Made by a program: the position numbers and the translations under genes. Shown one piece after another: positions 1 through 8,364 of a DNA stretch of 64,000 bases. The notes below the pieces were generated by a model. That model worked only from the letters and a program-made list of their open reading frames with translations. It was not told the origin of the DNA and did no database searches. The DNA comes from Chryseobacterium ureilyticum. Its GTDB lineage: Bacteria; Bacteroidota; Bacteroidia; Flavobacteriales; Weeksellaceae. Location: positions 930,001 through 994,000 of the forward strand of contig NZ_FTOL01000001.1 in the NCBI RefSeq assembly GCF_900156735.1, read 5' to 3'. Each line of letters opens with the position of its first letter. Position 1 is the first letter of the stretch.

Positions 1-126
1 AAAGTGAAAACTTCAGACGGAAAAGAAATCTCAGACCCCAATCAGGTATTCAGAGAAATGGAAAAGAGGACAAAAGAGATGCTCCAAAAAGATAATAATC
101 CGATCGAACCGGATCTGGTGAATTAA
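1..126 (+). CDS. C-terminal end of an unrecognised protein (5' truncated by window)
   Basis: An open frame runs from the first base to a TAA at 124-126 and gives 41 residues, mostly charged and polar (many Lys, Glu and Asp). It is the tail of a gene that starts left of the window. A strong hairpin terminator follows 28 bases later, which supports a real gene end here. I recognise no domain in this fragment and assign no function. Confidence 0.6.
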   Translation, partial: KVKTSDGKEISDPNQVFREMEKRTKEMLQKDNNPIEPDLVN

Positions 127-154
127 TTATTTCATTTTTTACGTTAAATGCGTT

Positions 155-189
155 AAACAGGATAACTTAAATGTATCCTGTTTTTTTTT
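155..189 (+). terminator. Rho-independent terminator
   Basis: A perfect 10-bp stem (AAACAGGATA at 155-164 and TATCCTGTTT at 174-183) closes a 9-base loop, and the T run extends to 189. It ends transcription of the truncated gene at the left edge. Confidence 0.85.
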
Positions 190-297
190 GTGTTAAATAA
201 TAAAGGAAATATGATATTAGACTTTATTTTGAGAAATATTCATACTTTTAGAAAACCATAAACGTTGAATCTTAAACTCAAAACTTTAAATTCTATC

Positions 298-864
298 ATG
301 ACAGAAAAGGAAAAATGTGCAGCAGGACTTCTATACAATGCTAATTATGATAAAGAGTTGATTAATGAGAGAATAGCTTGTAAAGATCTGTGTCTCGAAT
401 ATAACAGCTTAAAAAACTCTGAGACGGAAAAAAGAAACAGACAAATCAAAAGAATTTTGGGAAGTACAAAGGAAAATCTCTGTATAGAACCGTCTTTCTG
501 GTGCGATTACGGATATAATATTGAAGTAGGAGAGAATTTCTATTCCAATCACAACCTTGTTATTTTAGATTGTGCTTCCGTAAGGTTTGGGGATAACGTT
601 TTTATCGGTCCAAACTGTAGTTTTTACACCGCAGGTCATCCGCTTGATGCAAAGCAGAGAAATGAAGGCTTGGAGTATGCACATCCGATAAAAATTGGAG
701 ATAATGTCTGGTTGGGAGGAAATGTAGTTGTTTTACCTGGAGTTTCTATCGGAAACAATTCGGTGATTGGAGCAGGAAGTGTTGTTACAAAAGATATTCC
801 GGATAATGTAGTGGCGGTAGGAAATCCATGTAAGGTTATTAAAAATATAAAAGAAGAAAACTAA
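298..864 (+). CDS. Sugar O-acetyltransferase (maltose/galactoside acetyltransferase family)
   Basis: This 188-residue protein transfers an acetyl group from acetyl-CoA to a sugar hydroxyl and should be cytoplasmic. The N-terminal part, starting MTEKEKCAAG and rich in helix, matches the Mac domain of maltose acetyltransferases. From about residue 70 to the end it shows left-handed beta-helix hexapeptide repeats ((I/V)GxN type), with the catalytic His in FYTAGHP and the usual closing motif AVGNPCKVIK. The frame is open up to a TTG at 265, but the ATG at 298 matches the normal family start and length (about 185 residues). It is a single gene. The physiological acceptor cannot be read from sequence. 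Confidence 0.93.
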   Translation: MTEKEKCAAGLLYNANYDKELINERIACKDLCLEYNSLKNSETEKRNRQIKRILGSTKENLCIEPSFWCDYGYNIEVGENFYSNHNLVILDCASVRFGDNVFIGPNCSFYTAGHPLDAKQRNEGLEYAHPIKIGDNVWLGGNVVVLPGVSIGNNSVIGAGSVVTKDIPDNVVAVGNPCKVIKNIKEEN

Positions 865-883
865 GAATCATATAAAACTAACC

Positions 884-1744
884 ATGAGAAAAATGATCAT
901 TCTATTCAGCCTTATAGTGGCTGCAATGGCTAATGCCCAGAATCAAAGATTCATCTACGAGTATAAATTTATCACAGATTCTACAGCCAAGGATAAGCAA
1001 CTAAGTGAAACTATGTACCTTGAAGTTGCCTCAAAAGGATCCAAATTTTACAGCAAAGATTACTTTCAGTCTGACTCAACGATGAGAGCTATTACAGAAA
1101 AAGACACTCAGAGTATAAGTATTAATCTTGGAGATTTTAAGTTTAAAGGCAAAATACGTTACAATATAGAAAAAATGTATCCTGAATATTCTACCAATTT
1201 CTTTACAACCCTTGGTTCTGATGAATATCAGGTGGAGGAAAAAAGAAAACAGAACTGGAAAATTCTTCCGGAAAAAGAAAAAATAGGAGAATTTAATACA
1301 CAGAAAGCAGTTTGTGATTTCGCTGGCAGAAAATGGACGGCTTGGTTCACTACAGATCTTCCTATTCAGGATGGACCGTATAAGTTTTATGGACTTCCCG
1401 GGCTGATTGTAAAAATTGAAGACAATACGCATTCTCATTCATTCGAATTAAAAGGCAGTCAAAAGCTTCCGGCTGGATATGAATGGAAGAGTACTAAAGA
1501 TAAAGAACGATATCATACACTTATTACAATCAATGAAGCAAAATTCAAAAAAGCTTTTAATGACTATCGCCAGGATCCCATGAAGAGTCAAAAGCAGATG
1601 TTGGCACAGGGAACCATTGTTGAAATGAGGGACAGTACAGGAAAATTGCTAGATCCAATACAGGCGTCAAGAGATCAGGAAGCAACAGCGAAAGCGAATA
1701 TTAAAAAGCAAAATAATATTCTTGAACTGGATTTACTGAAATAA
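884..1744 (+). CDS. GLPGLI family secreted protein
   Basis: This 286-residue protein has a signal peptide (MRKMIILFSLIVAAMANAQ) and should reach the periplasm or outer envelope. Near residues 165-180 it carries YGLPGLIVKIED, the sequence that names the GLPGLI family (TIGR01200), which is found in Bacteroidota. The family function is unknown. Members are often thought to be surface or envelope proteins, some linked to TonB receptors, but no receptor gene is present here. It lies 19 bases after the acetyltransferase and may share its transcript. A bidirectional terminator follows. Confidence 0.92.
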   Translation: MRKMIILFSLIVAAMANAQNQRFIYEYKFITDSTAKDKQLSETMYLEVASKGSKFYSKDYFQSDSTMRAITEKDTQSISINLGDFKFKGKIRYNIEKMYPEYSTNFFTTLGSDEYQVEEKRKQNWKILPEKEKIGEFNTQKAVCDFAGRKWTAWFTTDLPIQDGPYKFYGLPGLIVKIEDNTHSHSFELKGSQKLPAGYEWKSTKDKERYHTLITINEAKFKKAFNDYRQDPMKSQKQMLAQGTIVEMRDSTGKLLDPIQASRDQEATAKANIKKQNNILELDLLK

Positions 1745-1765
1745 ACAGAACCATTGTAAAAATAA

Positions 1766-1794
1766 AATCCCGAAACATTGTTTCGGGATTCTTT
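1766..1794. terminator. Bidirectional terminator between convergent genes
   Basis: A perfect 11-bp stem (AATCCCGAAAC, loop ATT, GTTTCGGGATT; 1766-1790) lies between the converging GLPGLI and fsa genes, with short A and T runs on either side. It can serve both. Confidence 0.85.
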
Positions 1795-1816
1795 ATAATT
1801 GAATAAGGATCAGTGA

Positions 1817-2470
1817 TTATGCTAATTTCTGAGAATCAGCAATAAACTGAGCCAGTCCGCTATCAGTTAATGGGTGCTTCAATAAGCTCAAGATCGGAGG
1901 AAGTGGAGATGTAATAACATCAGCTCCGATTTTAGCACAGTCGATGATGTGCATTGAGTGACGGATAGAAGCCGCAAGGATTTCAGTTTCGAACAAATAG
2001 TTATCGAAAATTAATCTGATTTCCTGAATAAGGTTTAATCCGTCTGTAGAAATATCATCTAATCTTCCTAGGAATGGAGAAACATAAGTAGCTCCTGCTT
2101 TAGCAGCTAAAAGTGCCTGTCCTGGAGAGAAGATCAAAGTACAGTTTGTTTTGATTCCTTTATCAGAAAAGTACTTTAATGCTTTGATACCATCTTTAAT
2201 CATTGGAATTTTCACAACGATATTTTTGTGGATTGCAGCCAATTCGTCTCCTTCTTTGATCATTTCCTCGTACGTTGTAGAAAGTACTTCAGCAGAAATA
2301 GGTCCGTCTACAATTTCGCAGATCGCTTTGTAATGGTTTTTGATCGCTTCAGCTCCCTGAATACCTTCTTTAGCCATTAATGAAGGGTTGGTAGTTACAC
2401 CATCTAAGATTCCAAGATCTTTAGCTTCCTTGATTTGCTCTAAATTAGCTGTGTCAATAAAAAATTTCAT
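1817..2470 (-). CDS. fsa: Fructose-6-phosphate aldolase / transaldolase-like protein
   Basis: This 217-residue cytoplasmic enzyme belongs to the small class I aldolases related to transaldolase (FSA/TalC). They form a Schiff base with a lysine and cleave or make fructose 6-phosphate, or act as transaldolase in some bacteria. The start [13 protein letters not shown] and the length are typical of the family. The motif VTTNPSL is near residue 25, and the Schiff-base Lys is K87 in NIVVKIPM. The frame is open further upstream, but the ATG at 2470 gives the family N-terminus. A TATCTTTG element lies 24 bases upstream. Which of the two activities dominates cannot be decided here. Confidence 0.95.
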   Translation of the reverse strand: MKFFIDTANLEQIKEAKDLGILDGVTTNPSLMAKEGIQGAEAIKNHYKAICEIVDGPISAEVLSTTYEEMIKEGDELAAIHKNIVVKIPMIKDGIKALKYFSDKGIKTNCTLIFSPGQALLAAKAGATYVSPFLGRLDDISTDGLNLIQEIRLIFDNYLFETEILAASIRHSMHIIDCAKIGADVITSPLPPILSLLKHPLTDSGLAQFIADSQKLA

Positions 2471-2493
2471 TTTGTTAAATAGATTTATTGATG

Positions 2494-2501
2494 CAAAGAT
2501 A
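2494..2501 (-). promoter_or_regulatory. Putative -7 element of fsa promoter
   Basis: TATCTTTG on the minus strand fits the Bacteroidota -7 consensus TAnnTTTG and lies 24 bases before the fsa start codon. I see no clear TTG at -33. Confidence 0.45.
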
Positions 2502-2748
2502 AGTGATTTAATTGAGTTCTGGGATATGATTTTTTGTACAGATTCGAGGTACATGATGCGCGGTTCGGGGTTGCTACATCTATTACTGCTTAGAGTTGAG
2601 ATAATCCTTAAACGTGAAATATCAAACGTAGATGCAAGTATAACTTACATTTTGAGGCAATTTTTCGAAAAAAATAAAAAGTGGTAGTTTAAAAAACTTC
2701 ATCTAATTATACAACAATTATTTAATTTTGATTTTAAATCTTAAACCC

Positions 2749-3252
2749 ATGAAAAATAATACCTTCACTGCCACTCTGGAAATCATAGGAATTAATCCGT
2801 TTGTATTTATTCCGGAAGAAGTTTTGGAGAATATTTTTGAGAGTTCAGGAAAAAATAAAAGTCCAATTCCCGTAAAAGGAACCGTAAACGGAAAAGAATT
2901 TCAGCAAAATCTGATGAAATATCTTGGAGAATGGAGGTTGTACGTGAATTTAACAATGCTGAAAAATTCACCCAAAAGAATTGGAGAAACCATTGAAGTG
3001 ATGTTGGAATATGATAATGCAGACAGAAGTATTACCATTCATCCTCAATTGGAACAGGCAATAAAAGAAAGTTCATTAGCAACAACCAATTTTGAAATAC
3101 TGATTCCCTCCAGAAGAAACGAACTCATTCGTTATATCAATAATCTGAAAACAGAAGTGAGTATTCAAAAAAATATTGAAAAAATCATTCTTCATCTTCA
3201 CGGCGAAACAGATTTTTTTGGAAAATGGATTGATAATAATCCAGAGCAATAA
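2749..3252 (+). CDS. DUF1905 / YdeI-OmpD-associated family protein
   Basis: This 167-residue soluble protein has an N-terminal DUF1905 beta-barrel-like domain (residues about 3-90, with GTVNGKEF and the YLGEWRLYVN segment). The C-terminal helical segment (about 115-160) resembles the bacteriocin-protection YdeI/OmpD-associated domain. The family function is poorly known. The frame is open from 2728, but the ATG at 2749 is the sensible start. TAATTTTG at 2723-2730 could be its -7 promoter element. It converges on the TPR gene and shares a terminator with it. Confidence 0.85.
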   Translation: MKNNTFTATLEIIGINPFVFIPEEVLENIFESSGKNKSPIPVKGTVNGKEFQQNLMKYLGEWRLYVNLTMLKNSPKRIGETIEVMLEYDNADRSITIHPQLEQAIKESSLATTNFEILIPSRRNELIRYINNLKTEVSIQKNIEKIILHLHGETDFFGKWIDNNPEQ

Positions 3253-3290
3253 AAAATAAAATCCGGAAAAATGTTTCCGGATTTTATTTT
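3253..3290. terminator. Bidirectional terminator with a 17-bp perfect stem
   Basis: Positions 3253-3269 and 3274-3290 are perfect reverse complements around the loop AATG. The CCGGAAA/TTTCCGG core is flanked by A/T arms, so both strands end in a U-rich tail. It sits exactly between two convergent genes. Confidence 0.9.
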
Positions 3291-3292
3291 CT

Positions 3293-3850
3293 TTATGAAT
3301 TTAAAGTTTTACTAAGCTTTACAGCATCCTGATTAGAAGGATCGTACTGTATAGATTTTGCAATATGTTCTTTTGCTTTAGCCGGATCACTTTGCTGTTC
3401 TGCAAATGCGATATAGAAATATGCGTACGCCAGATTCTTCTTATTCTGTTCTACTTCTTCCGGTTTTACAGTGGCAATGTACTTTTCGTAAGCAAGCTTT
3501 GCATTGGCATCATCTTTAGCAGATTGATAGGCATATGCCTGACTGTAATAAGATGGAGCCCAATCCGGGAGTAACGCAGATATTTTTTTCCATGTATCAA
3601 TAGCATTGGTCCAGTCGGATGCTTCCTGATAAGCGGCAGCCAGTTTTGCCAATGATTCTGCATCCTTTGGATTGGCTTCAATTTGTTTTTTTAGTCCCTC
3701 AATAGTAGGGTTGGATTGAGCTGTAGCAGCCGTGGTGGTTGTACTGTTAGCAGTATCCGTTTGAGTTGTTTGTGCATTCGCGAAACTTGCACCTCCTACA
3801 AGCATTAAACCTAAAAATAGATTTTTAATATTTACTTTCGACATTTTCAT
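3293..3850 (-). CDS. Secreted tetratricopeptide-repeat protein
   Basis: This 185-residue protein has a signal peptide ending ASFANAQ near residue 27, then a Thr/Ala/Gln-rich linker. At least three TPR units follow (residues about 50-180), with repeats such as AESLAKLAAAYQEASDWTNA and the DPAKAKEHIAKSIQYDP segment. It probably works in the periplasm as a protein-binding scaffold. A second Met at residue 3 is an equally good start. The partner is unknown. It is a single gene, convergent with the DUF1905 gene. Confidence 0.88.
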   Translation of the reverse strand: MKMSKVNIKNLFLGLMLVGGASFANAQTTQTDTANSTTTTAATAQSNPTIEGLKKQIEANPKDAESLAKLAAAYQEASDWTNAIDTWKKISALLPDWAPSYYSQAYAYQSAKDDANAKLAYEKYIATVKPEEVEQNKKNLAYAYFYIAFAEQQSDPAKAKEHIAKSIQYDPSNQDAVKLSKTLNS

Positions 3851-3986
3851 AATCTTATATTTTAAAATTCCGAAAACTAAAATTCAAGAATAATTCCATA
3901 AAACCTCAAATTTTAGAGGCTTTAAGTTTTTTTAGAAAATATTAACGAGATTAAAGTTTTTTTTAGGTTAATTTTTGATTCGTGTT

Positions 3987-3994
3987 TATCTTTG
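3987..3994 (+). promoter_or_regulatory. Putative -7 element of pepE promoter
   Basis: TATCTTTG fits TAnnTTTG and lies 40 bases before the pepE start. No well-spaced TTG is seen upstream. Confidence 0.4.
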
Positions 3995-4034
3995 TAACTC
4001 GACTATTTGTTATAAATCAATATAATTTCATGCT

Positions 4035-4727
4035 ATGAACATCATATTAGCTTCTACATCCACACTCTTCGGTGGAGAATATCTTGAATACTTAAGAGAA
4101 GAATTAATCAAATTATATACAGGAATTGACGAGATCATTTTTGTTCCTTTTGCAAGACCCGGAGGAATTTCTCATGATGAGTATACTGCAAAAGCCCATT
4201 CTTTCTTTGAAAGCATCAATATAAAAGTAAAAGGACTTCACGAGTTTGAAGATAAAACTGAAGCTTTAAATCAGGCAAAAGGCTATTTTACAGGAGGCGG
4301 AAATACATTTCTATTGGTTAAAACATTACATGAAGAAGGTTTAATGTCTGTTTTAAAAGACAACGTGAGCAGTGGAAAAGCATACCTTGGATGCAGTGCG
4401 GGAAGTAATATCGGTGGACAGAATATGAAAACGACGAATGATATGCCAATTGTGTATCCGCCAAGTTTTGATTGCATGGGACTGGTTCCGTTCAATCTTA
4501 ATCCGCATTACCTTGATCCCAATCCGGATTTGAAGCATAACGGAGAAACAAGAGAAACCCGTATCATGGAATTCCTTACTCAGAATGATCTTAAAGTAGT
4601 AGGACTGAGAGAAGGAAACTGGATCAGAAGAATCAAAGATACCATCACAGTTGAAGGGAATGAGCTGACAAGAATTTTTGAAAACGGTAAAGAACCTTAC
4701 GAAATAGAAGCAGGAAGTACATTATAA
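4035..4727 (+). CDS. pepE: Dipeptidase E (alpha-aspartyl dipeptidase, peptidase family S51)
   Basis: This 230-residue cytoplasmic serine peptidase should hydrolyse dipeptides with an N-terminal aspartate. The nucleophile is S121 in LGCSAGSN, in the same place as in enterobacterial PepE. The family motif YFTGGGNTFLL lies just before it, and the NLNPHY segment after it supplies the region with the catalytic His. The length matches the family. The stop codon overlaps the ATG of the next gene (TAATG), so the two are probably translated together. Cyanophycinase, at 58.3-59.2 kb, is a distant member of the same family. Confidence 0.95.
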   Translation: MNIILASTSTLFGGEYLEYLREELIKLYTGIDEIIFVPFARPGGISHDEYTAKAHSFFESINIKVKGLHEFEDKTEALNQAKGYFTGGGNTFLLVKTLHEEGLMSVLKDNVSSGKAYLGCSAGSNIGGQNMKTTNDMPIVYPPSFDCMGLVPFNLNPHYLDPNPDLKHNGETRETRIMEFLTQNDLKVVGLREGNWIRRIKDTITVEGNELTRIFENGKEPYEIEAGSTL

Positions 4728-5578
4728 TGAAGGAAGATGACATCAATGGCTTTATAGAGCGCAATCTGAAAAACTTTTCGGTAAACAGTACCGGCTGGAA
4801 TGATTTGATCAGGCAAATGTTGTTTGAGCTGGCTGTAGGAGGATGGAATATGAAGAATGACGTTTTTGGAAAAGAAAAATTCGGGGAATTGCGCTGTTCT
4901 CTTTATTCTGAGAATGAAGAATTGAATGTCACCCTTAAAATTATTACAGATAAATATTCAAAGCTTTCTCAAAAAACCTGTGAAATTTGTGGACGTGAAG
5001 GGAAAATAAGAACCATTAATTCCTGGAAGACTACTTTATGTCTCAACGATTTTCTTGATCAGAATCCAGTCATGGAAATAGATAACGATTTGAACATTAG
5101 CTATAGGAAAAAAACGATGTTAAACATTAAAGATGTCATCAAAGCTGAAGTAGAATTTGATCTTAAGACTTTAGAACTCTATACGGAAGCTTCTCTTGAT
5201 AGGGATGAAAGCTTTTCCTTTTCCTCGCAGAATCCTAATTATTATCTTCTTTTAAAAACAATTCATGATCATTTATTTTCAGATGATGTAAGAGAAAATA
5301 TTTCAGATTTGTTTCATACCCTGAAGGATTGTGAGATCTGTGGTTATAAGGCACTTCATGAAAATTCTTGTTTGCGTTGCGGTAATGAAGCGTGGGAAGA
5401 CAGTCAAGAGTATGGAGAAAAATCAGATTATATAAAAGACTGTCAGGTGGATATTTTTATAGATGAAGATGATTTTGAAAAATATTTTAAATATGATCGT
5501 TCATTTGAAAAAGTTACTGATCATCAGATTCTTTTCACTCACAACGACCTGAATGAATATGAAAAGCTTTTATTTTAA
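4727..5578 (+). CDS. Zinc-ribbon protein of unknown function
   Basis: This 283-residue, acidic and probably cytoplasmic protein shares one base with pepE (TAATG). It has two cysteine clusters likely to bind zinc: CEICGREG with a further Cys about 15 residues later (near residues 85-105), and CEICGYKALHENSCLRCG near residues 203-220. The C-terminus is rich in Asp, Glu, Phe and Tyr. I do not recognise the family. The overlap suggests co-expression with the dipeptidase but does not show a shared function. Confidence 0.85.
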   Translation: MKEDDINGFIERNLKNFSVNSTGWNDLIRQMLFELAVGGWNMKNDVFGKEKFGELRCSLYSENEELNVTLKIITDKYSKLSQKTCEICGREGKIRTINSWKTTLCLNDFLDQNPVMEIDNDLNISYRKKTMLNIKDVIKAEVEFDLKTLELYTEASLDRDESFSFSSQNPNYYLLLKTIHDHLFSDDVRENISDLFHTLKDCEICGYKALHENSCLRCGNEAWEDSQEYGEKSDYIKDCQVDIFIDEDDFEKYFKYDRSFEKVTDHQILFTHNDLNEYEKLLF

Positions 5579-5676
5579 CTATATTTGATTAGAATTTGAA
5601 TGAATGATACCTGAATATTGTAAATGATGATTCACTGAAGTTTTTCAGGTAAAGTTTAGCATAAAACAACAATGCA

Positions 5677-7050
5677 ATGAAAAAAACACTTGCAGTTCTC
5701 ACACTTTCTGTACAGATGGTTTCGGCTCAGAATATAGCCCAAAAACTGGATAAAGTAACAAAGGATCTGATGGATTCTTCAGGAGCAGTAGCTTCCGGTT
5801 TATCTTTCTATGTAGCAGATGAAAACGGTAATTTTATATACGAATATCAAGGAAATAAAGGGCTTTCCACAGCATCTACCCAAAAAATATTTACAGCGGG
5901 TGCTGCATTAGAAACATTAGGGAAAAATTATACTTATACTACAACTTCCAGCTATTCCGGGAATATATCCGGCGGAACACTGAGCGGAAACCTTTTCATC
6001 AGTTCAAATGGAGATCCTACGTTAGGAAGTTGGAGATATGAAGCCTACAAACCTGAAAGTTTTAAAAAGAAACTGATCGATGCTGTTAAAAATTCAGGAA
6101 TCACCAAAATTTCCGGAGATCTTGTTATCGATGATTCTTATTTTGACCACCAGACGATTCCGGGTGGATGGCCTTGGGATGATCTTGGAAATTATTATGG
6201 TGCAGGAGTTTGGGGAATCAATTGGAGAGAAAACCAGTTTGATATCAATATAAACGGGACAGATTTTAAAAGCTTCTCTTATCCTTTAGAAGGTGTACAA
6301 TGGCTTAATGATTTAAAAGCAGGCGGAAGTTCTGATCAAAGTCTGATCTTTACGGCACCTCATTCCAAGGTGGCTCTGATTAATGGGATGCTTCCGGCAG
6401 GGAAAACGGTAACTGTTTCGGGGGCGACTCCTAATCCGCCATTACAGCTGGCAACAGAAGTAAAACAATGGTTAAAAGAATCCGGGGTAGAGCTTTCAGG
6501 AAAAGCAGTGACCAATTCACAACTTGAAATAGAAGGAAAACAGATATTGGAAGCTCCGAAAAATAATATTATTCTTACTTATCAATCTCCGACTCTGGAC
6601 AAAATTGTCTATTGGTTTTTGAGAAAAAGTGTTAATCTTTATGGAGAAACTTTAATTAAAACCTTAGGAAAAGAAAAGAAAGGAAATCCCAGCTTTAAAA
6701 GTGGTGTATCTTATCTGAAAGAGTTTTGGAAATCAAAGGGAATAAACCCGAATATGATCAATTTTGCTGACGGAAGCGGACTTTCTCCTCAAAACTATGT
6801 GGCTGCAAAAGCAGAGGTTCAAGCACTTTTATATGCAAAAAAACAAGCATGGTTTGAGTCCTATTATGATGGATTTCCGGTTCAGGATAACGGAATGAAA
6901 ATGAAAAGCGGAACAATGAGAGATACAAAATCCTTTGCAGGATATCATACAGCAAAAGATGGGAAAAAATATGTGTTCTCAATTATCATCAATAATTATC
7001 AGGGAAGTGGAAGTGCCGAGTTGCAGAAAATTCTTAATGTTTTAAAATAA
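5677..7050 (+). CDS. dacB: D-alanyl-D-alanine carboxypeptidase/endopeptidase (PBP4, DacB type)
   Basis: This 457-residue periplasmic class C penicillin-binding protein removes terminal D-Ala from peptidoglycan stem peptides and may cut cross-links. A signal peptide ends near residue 18 (VSAQ). The active-site motifs are S67-T-Q-K70 (SxxK), S318-V-N320 (SxN) and K410-S-G412 (KTG type, Ser in place of Thr), followed by DTKSFAGY. The large insert between the first and second motifs is typical of PBP4. The histidine kinase gene starts six bases after the stop codon, so they probably share a transcript. Confidence 0.94.
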   Translation: MKKTLAVLTLSVQMVSAQNIAQKLDKVTKDLMDSSGAVASGLSFYVADENGNFIYEYQGNKGLSTASTQKIFTAGAALETLGKNYTYTTTSSYSGNISGGTLSGNLFISSNGDPTLGSWRYEAYKPESFKKKLIDAVKNSGITKISGDLVIDDSYFDHQTIPGGWPWDDLGNYYGAGVWGINWRENQFDININGTDFKSFSYPLEGVQWLNDLKAGGSSDQSLIFTAPHSKVALINGMLPAGKTVTVSGATPNPPLQLATEVKQWLKESGVELSGKAVTNSQLEIEGKQILEAPKNNIILTYQSPTLDKIVYWFLRKSVNLYGETLIKTLGKEKKGNPSFKSGVSYLKEFWKSKGINPNMINFADGSGLSPQNYVAAKAEVQALLYAKKQAWFESYYDGFPVQDNGMKMKSGTMRDTKSFAGYHTAKDGKKYVFSIIINNYQGSGSAELQKILNVLK

Positions 7051-7056
7051 AATCAC

Positions 7057-8229
7057 TTGAGGAAATCCATACTTACCAGACTGAATAACTGGATTATTTT
7101 TGTTGTAATGACGACTTTGGTAATTGCCATTGTAGTGTCTTCTACAGCACTTATTAATTTTCTCAGAAAAGAAGAGATTAAAAGGATCAGCCTGCTTTCA
7201 AAAGCGATCAGAATTCAACAGGAAGTAAAGACTCCGGATACAGATGTTTTAGATTTGTTGCCGGAAATTTTGAATATTAATAATACCATTCCTTTTATTG
7301 TAACGAATAAGGATAAAAAACCGATTCTTGATCTGGGATATTATCGAAACATTCCAGAGAGTACCATCAAAAATCCTGAAAAATTGCATGATCTGATCAT
7401 AAATATGGAGAAAAATTATGCTCCTATTGAAATTAAGGTTCCAGATGGAAACAATCAGTTTGTGTATTATGATAACTCACGACTGCTCAATAATCTTCGG
7501 TATTCGCCTTATATTTTAGGATTGTTTATTCTGATGTATTTCGGATTTACATTCTGGTTTTTTAAGACCATTAAAAAGACTGATGAAGGATATCTCTGGG
7601 CTGGGCTTGCTAAAGAAACTGCACACCAGATCGGGACCCCTTTATCCTCCATGATCGGCTGGATGGAAATCATGAAGCTGGAGAGTCCTGATTCTGATGG
7701 TATTCATGAAATGGAAAAAGATATTGAAAGGTTAAGAACCATTTCTGAACGTTTCTCAAAGATCGGTTCTGTTCCTGAGTTGAATGATATGAATTTCAAT
7801 GAAACGATTCAGGAAAATTATGATTATTTAAAAACAAGAATCTCCAGAAAGGTGAATTTCACTCTTCATCTTCCAAATTATACTGTTTTGGTACCCCATA
7901 ATAAAATCCTGATGAGCTGGGTAATTGAGAATCTTGTGAAAAATGCTGTGGATGCTATGAAAGGAGAGGGCGCTATTGTGATGTCTGTATTTGAAAGAAA
8001 TAAAAATATACTGATTGAAGTAAAAGATAATGGAAGCGGGATGACGAAACAACAAGCAAGAAATGCTTTTAAGCCAGGGTATTCTACCAAGAAAAGAGGC
8101 TGGGGACTGGGATTGTCATTGGCTCGAAGGGTAATTCATGAATATCATAACGGAGACATTAAAATCTCTCAGACTGAAGTAGGAAAGGGGAGTACTTTTA
8201 GAATTACGATAAGAAAAGGAGATGCCTAA
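7057..8229 (+). CDS. Membrane sensor histidine kinase
   Basis: This 390-residue protein has two membrane helices (about residues 12-34 and 150-170) enclosing a periplasmic sensor loop. Then come the H-box with H190 in AKETAHQIGTPLSS and an HATPase domain with N-box NLVKNAVDAM (from residue 292), DNGSGM and GWGLGLSLARR. It should autophosphorylate and pass phosphate to a response regulator. The best start is TTG at 7057; the first later ATG would cut into helix 1. It lies six bases after dacB, which suggests a cell-wall related signal (inference). No response regulator gene is in the window. Confidence 0.9.
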   Translation: MRKSILTRLNNWIIFVVMTTLVIAIVVSSTALINFLRKEEIKRISLLSKAIRIQQEVKTPDTDVLDLLPEILNINNTIPFIVTNKDKKPILDLGYYRNIPESTIKNPEKLHDLIINMEKNYAPIEIKVPDGNNQFVYYDNSRLLNNLRYSPYILGLFILMYFGFTFWFFKTIKKTDEGYLWAGLAKETAHQIGTPLSSMIGWMEIMKLESPDSDGIHEMEKDIERLRTISERFSKIGSVPELNDMNFNETIQENYDYLKTRISRKVNFTLHLPNYTVLVPHNKILMSWVIENLVKNAVDAMKGEGAIVMSVFERNKNILIEVKDNGSGMTKQQARNAFKPGYSTKKRGWGLGLSLARRVIHEYHNGDIKISQTEVGKGSTFRITIRKGDA

Positions 8230-8335
8230 TCTTGAAATAATGAATTTGAATTTTAAACCTATAAGGTTTGATGTCATAAAAGAAACTTTCAATATTTAAA
8301 TAAATCTATTTTTTTGCGAATAGTTTCTAAAAATA

Positions 8336-8361
8336 AAAAGCGGGGAAATTTCCCCGCTTTT
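8336..8361. terminator. Bidirectional terminator
   Basis: AAAAGCGGGGAAA followed directly by TTTCCCCGCTTTT forms a perfect inverted repeat whose central bases must form the loop. It lies between the convergent histidine kinase and M61 peptidase genes. Confidence 0.85.
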
Positions 8362-8364
8362 CTT

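Noticed and set aside
265..297. TTG start of the acetyltransferase 33 bases upstream
   Set aside because: The ATG at 298 gives the normal family N-terminus and length.
1076..1438. Minus-strand frame inside the GLPGLI gene and similar antisense frames elsewhere
   Set aside because: They are shadows of well-supported genes, rich in Phe, Ile and Ser from reversed AT-rich codons, and show no domain.
5590..5660. ACCTGAA...TTCAGGT inverted repeat after the zinc-ribbon gene as a terminator
   Set aside because: The loop is too long and no T run follows.
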